Shown here in pieces: positions 1 to 10,420 of a stretch of 17,500 nucleotides of DNA. Within the stretch, counting starts at the first letter, position 1, and the number at the start of each line of letters is the position of its first letter. The DNA is from Chrysomallon squamiferum (lineage: Eukaryota; Mollusca; Gastropoda; Neomphalida; Peltospiridae). Where the stretch lies: positions 23,770,735-23,788,234 of the forward strand of contig CM022677.1 in NCBI GenBank assembly GCA_012295275.1. The letters are read 5' to 3'. The position numbers and the translations under genes are program-made. A model generated the notes under the pieces. It had not been told where the DNA came from and did not search any database. It worked only from the letters and a program-made list of their open reading frames with translations.

Positions 1-277
1 TCGGCTCGTTAACGGTAAACGTATTACTTCAAGTGAGTTTGCTTCAGGATAACATACTTGTATGTTTCTCCTCACGTGACGTTCAGCCCACAGCGCCCTC
101 TGGCATTGAATTTCTTCGTTTTACGCTTTATTTGTTTATTTATTTCAGATTTAATCGTTTTGAAGAGTAATTAGATGTTGTCAGAATGAATCATCGAGTG
201 ATAACGTTCGTCTTGTGTCCGATAGACTGTTACCCTTACTAGTTAATATCCTTAATTCATTTAACAAAAGCAGTCGT

Positions 278-278
<1 letters not shown>
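1..278. other. Left edge: no gene confirmed; possible exon end and regulatory motifs
   Basis: CTTCAA|GTGAGT at 27-38 is a good plus-strand donor, and 1-32 is open in two frames, so an exon may end here. TCACGTGAC (72-80) is an E-box, and AGCGCCCTCT (92-101) resembles the core of a CTCF site. None can be confirmed. Confidence 0.2.
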
Positions 279-314
<36 letters not shown>

Positions 315-417
315 TGTTATTGTTATTTTTTCCTTTTTCTTCTTCTTCTGTTATTATTATGATTATTATTATTATTATTTGTTTGTTATTTTATTGTTTT
401 CTTTTTTATTATTTTCT

Positions 418-502
<85 letters not shown>
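279..502. repeat. Poly-T, then (TTTA)n and (TTA)n
   Basis: T run 279-309, TTTA repeats about 417-448, TTA repeats 448-502. Any reading frame across it is Phe/Leu-rich noise. Confidence 0.9.
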
Positions 503-504
<2 letters not shown>

Positions 505-720
505 CAATGAATAAAAAGCATTTGCCACATGTGTAATAATATTCTGTACAAAACAAGGAATGGGACTAGCTGCAAGTTTCTTCACAGATGAATCAAAAAC
601 TGAAATCAGGGTTTGGTTATTACAGTATGTATTGATTCACATCCTAATAACATATAAAAATTAAAAAAAAAGGAAATTTATAAAAAAATGTAAAAATAAT
701 TAAAAAAAAAAAAGAAAACA

Positions 721-751
<31 letters not shown>

Positions 752-1063
752 TAAACACTACTAGTATGATTGATGCCTAAGGTTAAAATGCAGTAAAATT
801 TTATTTTTTTTTATATTTTATTTTTATAATTTTAGCCTTAAGATATACACATCTTACTGACACTCATTTTAAAATTAAGAGCACACCTTTTTTTGCCTTG
901 GGGTTAGAATTTGAAGTAACCTGGATGTAGAGTCAGGGCATGTTTGTTAAAAGTCTTTTGTAAAAGTAAACTAAGCAGTAGATTCATACACCTACACAGT
1001 CATCAAATAAACCATTTAAAAAAGACAGAGAAAACAAGCAAATACATGCAAACTTGCACATAC
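503..1063. other. Intergenic, nothing recognised
   Basis: AT-rich unique sequence with an (AT)n tract at 729-752. No exon-like open frame with splice sites was found. Confidence 0.5.
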
Positions 1064-1100
1064 TTATTATTATTATTATTATTACTGTCATTATAATTAG

Positions 1101-1137
<37 letters not shown>

Positions 1138-1152
1138 TGTTATTATTATTAG

Positions 1153-1216
<64 letters not shown>

Positions 1217-1255
1217 TGTCATTATTATTATTATTATTATTATTGTCATTATAAC

Positions 1256-1286
<31 letters not shown>

Positions 1287-1290
1287 ATTA
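1064..1290. repeat. (TTA)n with interruptions
   Basis: TTA/ATT tract broken by repeated ACTGTCATTATAA or AGTCATTATT interruptions, themselves a higher-order pattern. Confidence 0.9.
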
Positions 1291-1504
1291 TAACATATTT
1301 TCTATAGCATCCTTTCTATACTTGGTAAGTTCAAAGTGCATTACAGTGTAAACTAATAAACAAAAATAATAAAGACATAAACCTATTAAAATAAATGTAA
1401 ACAACATTTTATTAGAAATAAATGAGTCACATTCAAAAAATTGTTTACAGTAATTAAAAGACTCGCTTGAATTGGAAAAAATAAAACAAAACTATCTCTC
1501 AACA

Positions 1505-1715
1505 AAATGTATTTGAAAAGAAAAAAAAATGGGTTTTTAGTAGGGTTTTGAAAGTTTTTTTGTTTGTTTTCAGCCTCCTCAGTGTTACTTGAGAGAGTTC
1601 CAAAGCCAGGGTAGCAGAACTGAAACATCTCTGACATATGTAGTTGTTCTCACTCTTAGTGTTACTAATCTTAATGAATTCTGTGATGTTAGAGTCCTAG
1701 GTGTCCTCTACACTT
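1505..1715 (-). mobile_element. Decayed LINE: C-terminal end of a reverse-transcriptase ORF
   Basis: On the minus strand, across frame breaks, this reads RTLTSQNSLRLVTLRVRTT, TYVRDVSVLLPWLWNSL, then a stop and a frame shift, then TFKTLLKTHFF. The order is (R)TRT-TY-R-SV--P-LWNSL followed by FK-LLKTH-F. This is the recurrent C-terminal signature of CR1/L2/Jockey-type non-LTR retrotransposon polymerases. It is clearly degraded. The upstream RT domain is not found; further along on that side is an ACT/ATC microsatellite. The superfamily is not assigned. Confidence 0.6.
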
Positions 1716-1843
1716 CCATCATGTCCTTCGTGTGCTCTGGTGAACAATCATGGACCAGGAGTTTCAGTACTGTCTATATTTAGACTGTGACATCATCTCC
1801 TTGTCTCAGTCTATGCTGCTGTACATATGAGGACTATGATGCC

Positions 1844-2177
1844 AACTACTACTACCATTACTAACACCATTACTACTACTACTGTTTTATCATTACCATT
1901 ATCATCATCATCATTATAATTATTATTAACATTAGTATTATTATCATCATCATTATTATCATTATTACTATTATTAAAAATAATACTGCTACTGCTAAAA
2001 TTAATATACAACAACTACTACTACTACTACCACCACTATCTCCATTATTACTACGATTTTATCATCATCATCATCATCATCATTATGTTATTATTAGTAA
2101 TATTATTATTGCAACTAATACTGCAATTGCTAAAACTGATACAACTACTACTTACTACAACAAATGATGATGATGCT
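1844..2177. repeat. Mixed ACT/ATC/ATT trinucleotide tract
   Basis: Compound trinucleotide satellite that changes repeatedly between ACT, ATC and ATT units. Adjoins the LINE remnant. Confidence 0.85.
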
Positions 2178-2419
2178 TATGATTAATTACAAGAAGGAAA
2201 AATCTTATAAAAATGAATGAAAATATATATTTTTTAAAAGTATTAAAATATTTATATAGACTGCATGGAGAGTAAATTGTTATCAAAGTGTAATAAAGCC
2301 TCAGTGACTAAACTAAATTACATATTGTTATCTTTCAAACAATAACAAACTTCTTAAACCCTGTTTTATCTGAATGTAGACTTGCTTCAAGTCTAATGTA
2401 TAAATTAAAATCAGAAAAT

Positions 2420-2473
<54 letters not shown>

Positions 2474-3343
2474 GCTCATTCAGCTTTATACAAAAAAGCA
2501 CTGAGTCATTTGAATGGTTAAAACAGAATGCTCACAAATGACAAGTTACAGGATTTATTCTCCACTATGGACATTTTCCAATTTCATGTCCGGTTTATGT
2601 TCTTGAGTATTAAAGACCTTTTTGTCATTTTGTGACAGTAAGTTTCTTTTCTTATCCTGTGTTTATTTACATTTGTGAATTTTTTCTAGATATAAATACA
2701 GAGATTAATACATTCACTGATACACTAAAATGGCCACAAATCAAGGCTAGGGTAACAGAAGCACGTCAAATCCATGATAAGTTATCTGTGAATATTTCAT
2801 TTCTAGATAGCAACATTTGTTAATGTATACCAATGTATACAGAATATATTTTAATTTCAAATTCACATTGTTTCTTAATGGCTTAGAGCTGTCTGCAGTT
2901 TTGATGTTAAGGTAAGACTGATTTATTTGTAAGGATGAATAGTAAAATGGTGTCAGTTATGGAAGCAAGGGAGGTAAACACTGTGGATGTTGTGTGTATG
3001 GAGTTACACTTGTAAACAGGAGGATTAATTCAAATTCTACTGATACTTACCTACATAAATATTCATATTATTTATATTTTGAAATTTTTTTTTTTATCCA
3101 AATTCCACCATTAGTTTGTGTACAACATGCACAGCTGAATGTAAGAAAGTCTGAGCAATACTTGAAAAACTTATCAAAGTTCAGTTCAGAGAGCATCATG
3201 ATTTTTTTAATTTTTTTGTTATTTCTGTTAGAAGAAGATCAATATTTGTGTAATCTTTTCTGTCACAATCTTAAAAAGAAATACAAAAAATGAAAGGATG
3301 ATATTTTCATCAGAGCTCAAAGGAGTGTTTTGACTTAACCTAT
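2178..3343. other. Upstream region of gene A; candidate 5' UTR exons only
   Basis: Mostly unique DNA. Donor-like GTAAGT (2638) and GTAAGA (2912), and a small acceptor-donor pair near 3114-3140, could belong to 5' UTR exons. One arm of the AAGGGA motif lies at 2957-2979. Open frames at 2632-2823 and 2994-3293 have no recognisable product. Confidence 0.35.
2421..2471. repeat. (AC)n
   Basis: Uninterrupted AC dinucleotide repeat of about 25 units. Confidence 0.95.
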
Positions 3344-3590
3344 AATTCAGTGTGCACTCTGATTTTATAAGTGTCTGATTCAGTGTGTAGTCTGATTCAA
3401 TGTACAGTCTGTTTCAAAGTACAGTGTGATTTGAAATGAAGTGTCTGATTCAAAGTGCACAGTCTGATTTAATGTGCAGTGTCAAATTCAGTGCACTGGT
3501 GTGATTTAATGTGAAACATCTTAATCAAGGTACAAGCTCCTGATTCAGTGTGAAGGGTTTTAATTCAATCAGCAGGGTTTGGTTCAGTAT
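3344..3590. repeat. Degenerate ~17-20 bp minisatellite before gene A exon 1
   Basis: About a dozen diverged copies of a unit like CTGATTCAGTGTGCAGT, ending 60 bp before the acceptor of exon 1. Copies vary (CAATGTACAGT, CAAAGTGCACAGT, TTAATGTGCAGT). Confidence 0.75.
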
Positions 3591-3650
3591 AAAAGCTCAC
3601 ATGTATATACTTGTCAGTTTGAAAAATGTTTATTTTGTTTAAATTTTTAG

Positions 3651-3735
3651 GTTCTGAAAGGAAATGCTAAAATGGATTTCATTATTTTCTTGGAAATTCT
3701 GATCATCAGTAGAATGATACATGGTGTGGATACAG
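3651..3735 (+). CDS. Gene A exon 1: end of 5' UTR and signal peptide
   Basis: A pyrimidine-rich AG acceptor at 3649-3650 precedes 21 nt of leader, then ATG at 3672 and 21 codons starting MDFIIFLEILIISRMIHG, a hydrophobic secretion signal. The exon ends in phase 1 at ACAG|GTTTGA. The acceptor implies a 5' UTR exon further upstream. Candidate donors are GTAAGT at 2638 and GTAAGA at 2912, but neither can be chosen from sequence alone. Confidence 0.65.
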
Positions 3736-5841
3736 GTTTGAGACAAACAACAATTTCTAATAACAGTAACAACTATTGCATAACTTTCAATTTATATAAT
3801 TTTAATACAGTTAGAAGCTGGGACAAATTTAGTTTGTTTATTTAATATATTCAGTTTTGGTTATTTTGCTGTACATTACTTTGCCATCATTGTCATTTAA
3901 ACAAAAATTAAAGAAGAAATAATGCAAACGAAACCTGGAATAAAACGAAAAAGAAAAAAAAGATGGAGGAAACTATTCAGTTTTACTAAGATAATCAATA
4001 ATAATAATAATCATGATGATAATAACAAAAATAATAATATTAATAATAACAATAATAACTAAAATAAATAAAAAAATAAAAATAAATAAATAGATGTTGT
4101 AATGAACTAATGTATTTTATTTTTATTATTTTTATTTAAATAAAGGATGTAAAAAGCCAGAACAATTTTTAATAGTGACAAAAGAAAATCAATATGACAC
4201 TGACATAGATGTGGCAAACTATAAAAATGACAGTACCTTGTTACCACTCACCTGTGTTAATAATGTTGATTTTGAACTGAAGAAACCAGCATTTGTCAGA
4301 TGTGTAAACAACAGCTGGGTGAAAGATAAGGCCGAATGTGTAGGTATGTACATATCAAATAGTACACTTACACATACACACACACACACACTTTTTCTGT
4401 CTTTGATTTTTCTTTATTATATTTGTTTCCTCTAAGATTACTATAAAACAGCTCACAATGATTTATTTTATATTTTTTTATATTCTCAATTATTTATATT
4501 TATTTATTTTTCTTCTATAATAATGAAAAACTAGATTTGTCATTTTTTGTTAGATTTGCGCACAGGCATTCCTTTATATACCAAATATAATTATAGAATA
4601 ATTATTTATTTTACTTTAACGTGTGATTTTTTGACATAATTTTAAAAGTATATTTTGTACAGCAGTTAATCTGCACAGTAACTGACAAATCTGCTATAAC
4701 GATTTGATTATATTTAGTATAGAAAATGAATTAGAAACTAAAACATTTTAAAATAAAATCTAGCTTCCTGTTTGAATTTTTGTTTCTAATGAACGAATTT
4801 TAACTGTATCATGTATATGGTAAATATTTCCCTTAGATCGTTTACTTTAATTTTCTTATTGTTGAATTGTTACTAACTGCGATGATAATGGTTAAATAAT
4901 AATAATAACAAAAATCTAATAAAATCGTGTAATATTCTGTTTTTGTTTCTCTCTCCAAAATTGTTGAAATTAAAACTTACAGTTTAGGCCAAACAGGTTT
5001 CAACTTCCGGTCATGGTAAAAACACGTTCTCAGTACTTGTACAGCAAGTAATCATGAAACCACAGAATAAATACTTAAATTAATAAACAAATAAATAAAA
5101 TATGTTGTGCTAATTTGCATAAAACAAAGAAATGTAAGAATTTGTTTGTATTTTATCAAGTAATGGGTGCAGACAAGAGTTATGAGTTATCCTTTATTAC
5201 TTTTTATTTATTTCTTCTTCTTCTTTTTATTATTATCATCATCATTATCATCATCAACAACCTTCTTCATTTATTTTAATTTTATTTAACTCATTTTATT
5301 AGGCTGTATAATATTTATCATAAAACATTAAAATATTAAAATTACAGCAAAGCAGAGACCCACTTTAGCCAGTTATTCAAATTACAGCCTCAATGTTTTA
5401 CCATTGGTTTGTCCTTTAAAAGTGTCTAAATTGTAAAGTGTCATAAAAAAAGTTGACAAACTATTTATATATGTAAAGCTCATGTGTTTTTAGTCTTTTT
5501 TTTTTTTTTTTTTTTAATCCAACGGTCAGCTGATATTAATTAATCATTATAAGGTTTAATAACATGTCGACAGTGGTGTTTTCTATTTCTGTCTTATTTA
5601 TTTATTGTGCCCTGATACAAAAACGAATAACTGCAACAGAAATTAAAGAATTTTAAAACAAATCTAAATAAGAATTAATAGAATATTAAATAAAAAAGAA
5701 AAAAAAAAAAAAGAAAACAGGAACACATTTCAGTTTAATTAAGTTTTTAACTGAACTATACAAATATCGTTATGATATATATGTTAAAGGTATAATATCC
5801 AACATAATAATACTAGTGAAATAGTAATTAAATATAATTAA

Positions 5842-5888
<47 letters not shown>

Positions 5889-6777
5889 GAATGATTTAAA
5901 ATTCTGATTCATAATGAAATTAGCTTAATTTTCACGAATAAAAACAGTTAATATATTTATCCTTATGTATTATTGTCTGATTGAAATAACACACTGAATT
6001 AATTACTCAAATGTTTTCTCTCTTTGATAATTGCTGTAAAAGTTGAATTTCTAATTACATTTTACCATTTTGCAAATTCAGTAATATCTTTTGAAATATA
6101 AAAAGGAGAGACTGATAACTTTTTATATTTAAAATGATAAATATTGTAAATTTACGTTATAATGATGATGATGATGATGATGACAATAACAGTAGAAGAA
6201 AGCTTCAAAGTGTTCAAACTTTTCCCCCTATTATTCATCTGTTACTGTGTAAATAATAAATGGAATGATCTAAGGGAAATAACTCTTATTTTCGTTTGTT
6301 TTTTAGAGTTCAGTGTAAACATGTATTTATTTATTTATCTATTTATTTATTTCATTCTTCTATGATGTATCGTTTTATGTTATAATACAATTTAATAACA
6401 ACTCATAGCAAAATAATAAATAAATAAATAGCAATTAAAGTTCGATTCCTTCAATTTTATGGTCTAAGGGATGTAACTCTATTAAAGCAGTTGCTTCCCC
6501 TAAACCGTAAATTTATTTCGTTCCATAATGACAACAAATATATATATATTTTTTTTTTCACCTGAATTAAAACTGAAAAGTAAAAATTTGATTATTTTCT
6601 ATCTCACAGCTATTTATGTCATTCAAAATAATTAAAATTATTGATAATAAAATAATAACATGAATTAAAAAAAAAGAAAAAATAAGAAAGAAAGAAATAA
6701 TAACAAAAAATAAATAAATAAATAAATAAATAAATAAATACACATAACACAATCTATTTATATTTAAAATTTACGGT

Positions 6778-6837
<60 letters not shown>

Positions 6838-7942
6838 TAACTAACTAATAATAAGTGGAATTAAGTTTAAAGTATTCAAACTTTTTTACCCTATTCTTCA
6901 TCTCTTATTAATTAATAAATGTAATGGTCCAAGGGAAATAACTATTTTATTTATTATTAGAATTCAGTGTAAACATTTAATTATTTATTTCATTCTTCTA
7001 CGACGTATCTTTTTATGTTGTTGCACAATTTAAAATGATAACAAGTAATGACAAAATAATAAATAAATAAATAAATAAATAAATAAATAGCAATTAAAGT
7101 TCGATTCGTTCAATTTTATGGTCTAAGGGATGTAACTCCATTAAAGCAGTTGCTTCCCTTAGATCGTAAATATATTTTGGTTCCATAACGATAACTATTA
7201 TTATTATTATTGTGTTTGTTTGTTTTGTTTTTTTGCATCTAAATTAATGTGAAAAGCAAAAATTTGATTATTTTCTATCTCATTCAAAATAATTAAAATT
7301 ATAGAAAAGAAAGTAATAACAATTTTAAAGAAAAAAGAAAATAAAAAAAAAGCGTGAAAGAAAAAAGAAATAATAACAATAAATTATAAATAAAACTGCA
7401 AAGGATTAAAATGGCATATATTTACTTATTAGTGGCGGCTTAATCTTTCACATTTATGGTCTAAGTGAAAGAACTGTAAAGAAATAAATAAAGACACATA
7501 ACACAATCTATTTATATTAGCAGTCTGCAACTAATACCTGGAGTTACCTCCCATGGACCATAAACATTATTCCCAATGTTAATTTAAAATTTACATTCAT
7601 TTTAATATTTTTTTAAAACCATTATTCCCAATAATTAGTCATTTATCACAATTTAATAATTATTATATTTTTTTTGTTATTATTATTACTGTGAAAAATA
7701 CTTCTACTATGAAAAATATTATTTAACATACTTATTTTTAAAATTAATTTTCATTTTTTATTTTCTTATTTTCTTATTTATTTATTCATTTGTTCCAGCA
7801 AAGATTTGGCGACTTCGGCAAAGAACTGAAACTATCATTCTAATCTCTGGAATAATGTTTGGCTCTATGGCATTCTTCTTTCTTTTTCTCAAATTTGTTC
7901 ACCTCAGGTGGCAATGGAATCAAAAGAAGTAAATAATGAAAT

Positions 7943-8021
<79 letters not shown>

Positions 8022-8255
8022 TGTATAAAATTATCTAAGTGGTGTTATTTATTTATTACATTAACTCTAGTATTGTTTGTGGTCGTTTTCTTTCATTCTT
8101 TCATCAGATGTAATTTTGTGTGTTAATTTGAGTGGTCAGTTTGATATTTATTAGACATTTCTTCATTTTAATATCAATGCCTTTGATGTAAGTCTAAAAA
8201 TATTATCTTCTGCTCCCTTTTCCCTCCATGTTCCTTTCTAGTTCCATTATTTATC

Positions 8256-8335
<80 letters not shown>

Positions 8336-8358
8336 TAATAATAGTAATAATAATAATA

Positions 8359-8389
<31 letters not shown>

Positions 8390-9418
8390 TTAATATTTTA
8401 TTTTTTAACTTTGTTATTATGAGTATAGCATTATATACATTTGCAGAACCATTAATACTATTTTTATTGTGAAATGAGGAGATGTCACTGAATGGATTTT
8501 ATTTTATAATTATTATTATTATTTTATTCTTTTTTCCTTTCTCATTTTATTAATTTGTTATATATATATTTAAAGGAAATAATAATTCAAAAAAAAATGT
8601 GTACACACACACACACACACATTTATAATTTATATTTTTATTTATTTCTAGGACTGACAGCTTCGAAAGATCTGCACTCGCCACTGTTGGAGAAAGCTGT
8701 GTTGATAACTTATATGCAGAGATTCATAAAACCAGAACAAATTACTCTTACAGAAGGTATGTCTGCCATACTAGTCAGACAGACAGATATATATAACTAG
8801 ACATTTAGATATATATAGATATAGGTAGACAGATATATAGCTAGATATATGTAGCTAGACAGATAGATTATATAGCTAGATATATGTAGCTAGACAGATA
8901 TATATAGGTAGACAGATAAAGAGTTAGACAGACACATACATATAGGTAGATAGATAGACAGGTAGGTAGGTAGGCAGGTAGATATATAGGTAAACAGATA
9001 TAGAGATAGACATATATCTTAGATAGACAGACAGAAATACAGATGTATGGATGGATAGCAAACCTTACATTATACCTTTTTCCAACAACTGCCAGTCATA
9101 AAATGCATTTTCATTTCCTGACATCCATTTCAAAAAATGTTTTTAATGTTAAATAAAAGGTTTTTTCTTCTTCTGTTGCTCAGAAAACATCAGTTTCACA
9201 AACCAGTACAATTTAACTAAAACATTTTAATTTTCTTTCTTTTTTAAACATTTTTAAGAAGAAACAAATATACATCTGCTCACAAATACAGAAAAAAGAA
9301 GAGAAAAAAAAATCAAATATAATCTTTTTATATGAATGAGAGAAAGAGAGACAGACAGAGGGAGAGAAAGGGACACATACACTGATATTTATATTTTTTA
9401 TGTTCTAGGTCTACATAA
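3672..9418 (+). CDS. Gene A: small type I membrane protein with one sushi/CCP domain and a YAEI cytosolic tail
   Basis: Predicted by joining five exons: 3672-3735, 4146-4343, 7799-7928, 8652-8756 and 9409-9418. All have GT/AG borders and matching phases (1, 1, 2, 2), giving 507 nt, 168 residues plus TAA. Order: signal peptide (residues 1 to about 18), one sushi domain (four Cys and Trp), a basic flank RLRQR, a ~23-residue hydrophobic helix, then a tail of about 45 residues with NLYAEI. Sushi domains are extracellular binding modules of complement-type and adhesion proteins; the ligand cannot be read here. YAEI resembles a Src-type SH2 site or a YxxPhi sorting signal. Start: ATG at 3672 precedes a hydrophobic stretch; an upstream ATG at 3664 reads only a short frame. 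Gene B converges on it downstream. I do not recognise a named orthologue. Frame closure makes the structure fairly safe; the function is inference. Confidence 0.7.
4146..4343 (+). CDS. Gene A exon 2: sushi/CCP domain
   Basis: A whole module is encoded by one phase 1-1 exon of 198 nt, as is usual for shuffled sushi domains. The pattern is C-K-K-P at the start, a second Cys 35 residues on (LPLTC), a third 16 residues later (VRCVNN), then SW and a final AEC. This matches the family's C...C...C..W..C spacing. The usual Pro before the last Cys is absent. NDS and NNS are possible N-glycosylation sites. It is followed by G|GTATGT, and a CA repeat lies about 25 nt into the intron. Confidence 0.8.
4368..4391 (+). 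repeat. (CA)n close to the gene A exon 2 donor
   Basis: Short CA tract about 25 nt into the intron that precedes the transmembrane exon. Confidence 0.85.
4392..6120 (+). other. Gene A intron 2, left part
   Basis: AT-rich intronic sequence with TTA, T-run and ATC tracts and one arm of the AAGGGA motif (4825-4840). No second sushi exon was seen. Confidence 0.5.
5842..5888. repeat. (TTA)n in gene A intron 2
   Basis: Pure ATT/TTA tract. A poly-T run at 5496-5515 lies in the same intron. Confidence 0.9.
6456..6511. repeat. Imperfect inverted repeat, hairpin 1
   Basis: TTATGGTCTAAGGGATGTAA faces, ten bases later, AGTTGCTTCCCCTAAACCGT, giving a ~22-bp imperfect stem with a short loop. MITE-like motif that recurs elsewhere in the window. 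Confidence 0.6.
7115..7170. repeat. Imperfect inverted repeat, hairpin 2
   Basis: Second copy of the hairpin, in the duplicated unit. The right arm here is TTCCCTTAGATCGTAAA, pairing with TTTATGGTCTAAGGGA (about 19 of 23 positions by eye). Related single arms: 2957-2979, 4825-4840, 6267-6286, 6924-6943, 7453-7476 and 7541-7564. Confidence 0.6.
7799..7928 (+). CDS. Gene A exon 3: transmembrane exon (130 nt)
   Basis: Acceptor TTGTTCCAG and donor AA|GTAAAT. It encodes KIWRLRQRTET, a hydrophobic helix (IILISGIMFGSMAFFFLFL), then KFVHLRWQWNQK. It starts in phase 1 and ends in phase 2. The length is not divisible by three, so omitting it changes the downstream frame. If the donor were not used, translation would end at an in-frame TAA at 7930-7932, right after NQKK, giving a tail-less receptor. 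Confidence 0.75.
7948..8019. repeat. (GA)36 after the gene A transmembrane exon
   Basis: Pure GA tract beginning 20 nt after the exon 3 donor; purine-rich on the transcribed sense. Confidence 0.95.
8256..8388. repeat. (AAT)n in gene A intron 3
   Basis: Nearly pure AAT tract with single-base changes near 8333-8352. Confidence 0.95.
8652..8756 (+). CDS. Gene A exon 4: cytosolic tail with YAEI, open in two frames
   Basis: Acceptor TATTTCTAG, donor AG|GTATGT, 105 nt. After the transmembrane exon it reads TDSFERSALATVGESC, then VDNLYAEIHKTRTNYSYR. A YxxI motif and two further Tyr suggest phosphorylation. If spliced straight from the sushi exon, the second open frame reads GLTASKDLHSPLLEK through FIKPEQITLTE. 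Both frames lack stops across the whole exon. Confidence 0.6.
8760..9058. repeat. Complex TAGA/CAGA/TATA repeat in gene A intron 4
   Basis: Mixed AGAC, AGAT, TAGG and TATA units starting a few bases after the exon 4 donor. A ~32-bp unit containing TATATAGCTAGATATATGTA occurs nearly twice at about 8834-8898. Confidence 0.75.
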
Positions 9419-9990
9419 GTGTTTTATCAGAACACAGAATGACATGTCTATGACTGCATCACATACTTCATCTTATTTCTGTAACAGAATCAAATTAAAC
9501 ATAGTGACCTCAGCTTCAAAATTATTTGACATGAAATGCTGCAAAAGAAAATGTTCAAGGAAACCAAAACATGCAAAACAAAAAAAAATAAAAAAAATAA
9601 TTAAAAAAATAATTTCATTCTGACATTATTGACCCATTGTTTTTTTTTTTTTTGCATTGTCACAATAATGTAACGACTGAAATCACTGTAATCCCAAATC
9701 AAACCAAAATTCCAAAAATAATTTTAAAAATAACTTCAAAAATACAGCAAATGAGAAAAACCATGGTCTTTCTCCCTCAGGCTTCATCTGAGAGTGTTAG
9801 AGATTCCCATTTGATCTAATGTCATGTTTAATCTCTTATAATATCAACTTGTTTATTTAAACCTGTTTAAAACAACACACACAACAGTCTAATCCAGAAA
9901 TGAGATGCAACAAACTGTGCGTGTGTGGCTTTAACACTGAAGGTAAAATTAATAAAATTCTGATGTAAATAAAAATTAAAAATATTAAAC
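9409..9990 (+). other. Gene A terminal exon and 3' UTR, with an alternative 71-codon frame
   Basis: Acceptor TATGTTCTAG at 9399-9408. In the membrane-form frame only RST and TAA (9416-9418) are coding and the rest is 3' UTR. In the frame reached when the transmembrane exon is skipped, 9409-9623 is open: GLHKCFIRTQND at the start, then SYFCNRIK and CCKRKCSRKPKH, ending in repeated KKI and TGA. AATAAA hexamers at 9951 and 9968, followed by a GT-rich stretch near 9991-10005, mark a plausible poly(A) site. A strong extra acceptor (CTTTCTCCCTCAG, ending 9780) could make another terminal exon. Confidence 0.5.
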
Positions 9991-10005
9991 ATGAAAGATG
10001 TGTGT
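9951..10005 (+). promoter_or_regulatory. Poly(A) signals of gene A
   Basis: AATAAA at 9951-9956 and again at 9968-9973, with GATGTGTGTGCATG about 25 nt further on as a GT-rich downstream element. Confidence 0.45.
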
Positions 10006-10095
10006 GCATGAGAGAGCAAGGCCTGTGCTGAACCCAAGTACAGATCTGTTGTGTGCTGTACAATGTCTTCATGATACAACTCCTGTATCTCTCTA

Positions 10096-10420
10096 TTCCT
10101 GTAAAACCATTAGTATTTCACTTATTATATCTTCAATATATATATATCTATCTCTTCCTGTAAAACTTCAGTGTTTCAGTTATTACATGTTAATGATAAA
10201 AACTCCAATATATCTGTTCCTGTAAAATATCCGTGTTTCAGTTATTATATCTTCACAATATATCTCTTCCTGTAAAATGCTTTGTGTTTCAATTATTATA
10301 TGGTTAATGATAAAATCTCCAATATATCTAGTTCCTGTAAAATCGTCAGTGTTTCACTTAAGTGTTAATGACATAAATTCCAGTATATATCTTCCTGTAA
10401 AATCGTCAGGGTTTCAGTTA

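Larger units (their letters stand above)
6121..7515 (+). repeat. ~640-bp tandem duplication in gene A intron 2
   Basis: Copy 1 is about 6121-6754 and copy 2 about 6755-7515. Shared landmarks in the same order: TTTATATTTAAAAT at the start, an ATG or AAT microsatellite, AAGGGAAATAACT, AATTCAGTGTAAACAT or similar, TTATTTCATTCTTCTA, CAATTAAAGTTCGATTC, a hairpin motif, AAAAATTTGATTATTTTCT, and CACATAACACAATCTATTTA at the end. Copy 2 is longer because of an insertion near 7385-7490. Confidence 0.8.

Noticed and set aside
215-514. Phe/Leu-rich 99-residue reading frame
   Set aside because: It is the translation of a poly-T and TTA/TTTA tract, with no other gene evidence.
2632-2823. 63-residue frame with an internal acceptor-like TTTTTTCTAG
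   Set aside because: No partner exon closes its frame. It may be chance or part of a 5' UTR.
2994-3293. 99-residue plus-strand frame with some normal-looking sequence
   Set aside because: No signal peptide, domain or matching splice sites, and the upstream half is AT-rich and Tyr/Phe-heavy. Chance cannot be excluded, so it is not called.
6162-6365. CVNNKW resembling the third Cys and Trp of a sushi domain
   Set aside because: The other Cys are missing, the frame starts in an ATG repeat, and the words overlap the AAGGGA repeat motif. The duplicated copy lacks it.
9637-9819. 60-residue plus-strand frame in the gene A 3' region
   Set aside because: No acceptor or donor joins it in frame to gene A, and its start lies in a poly-T run.
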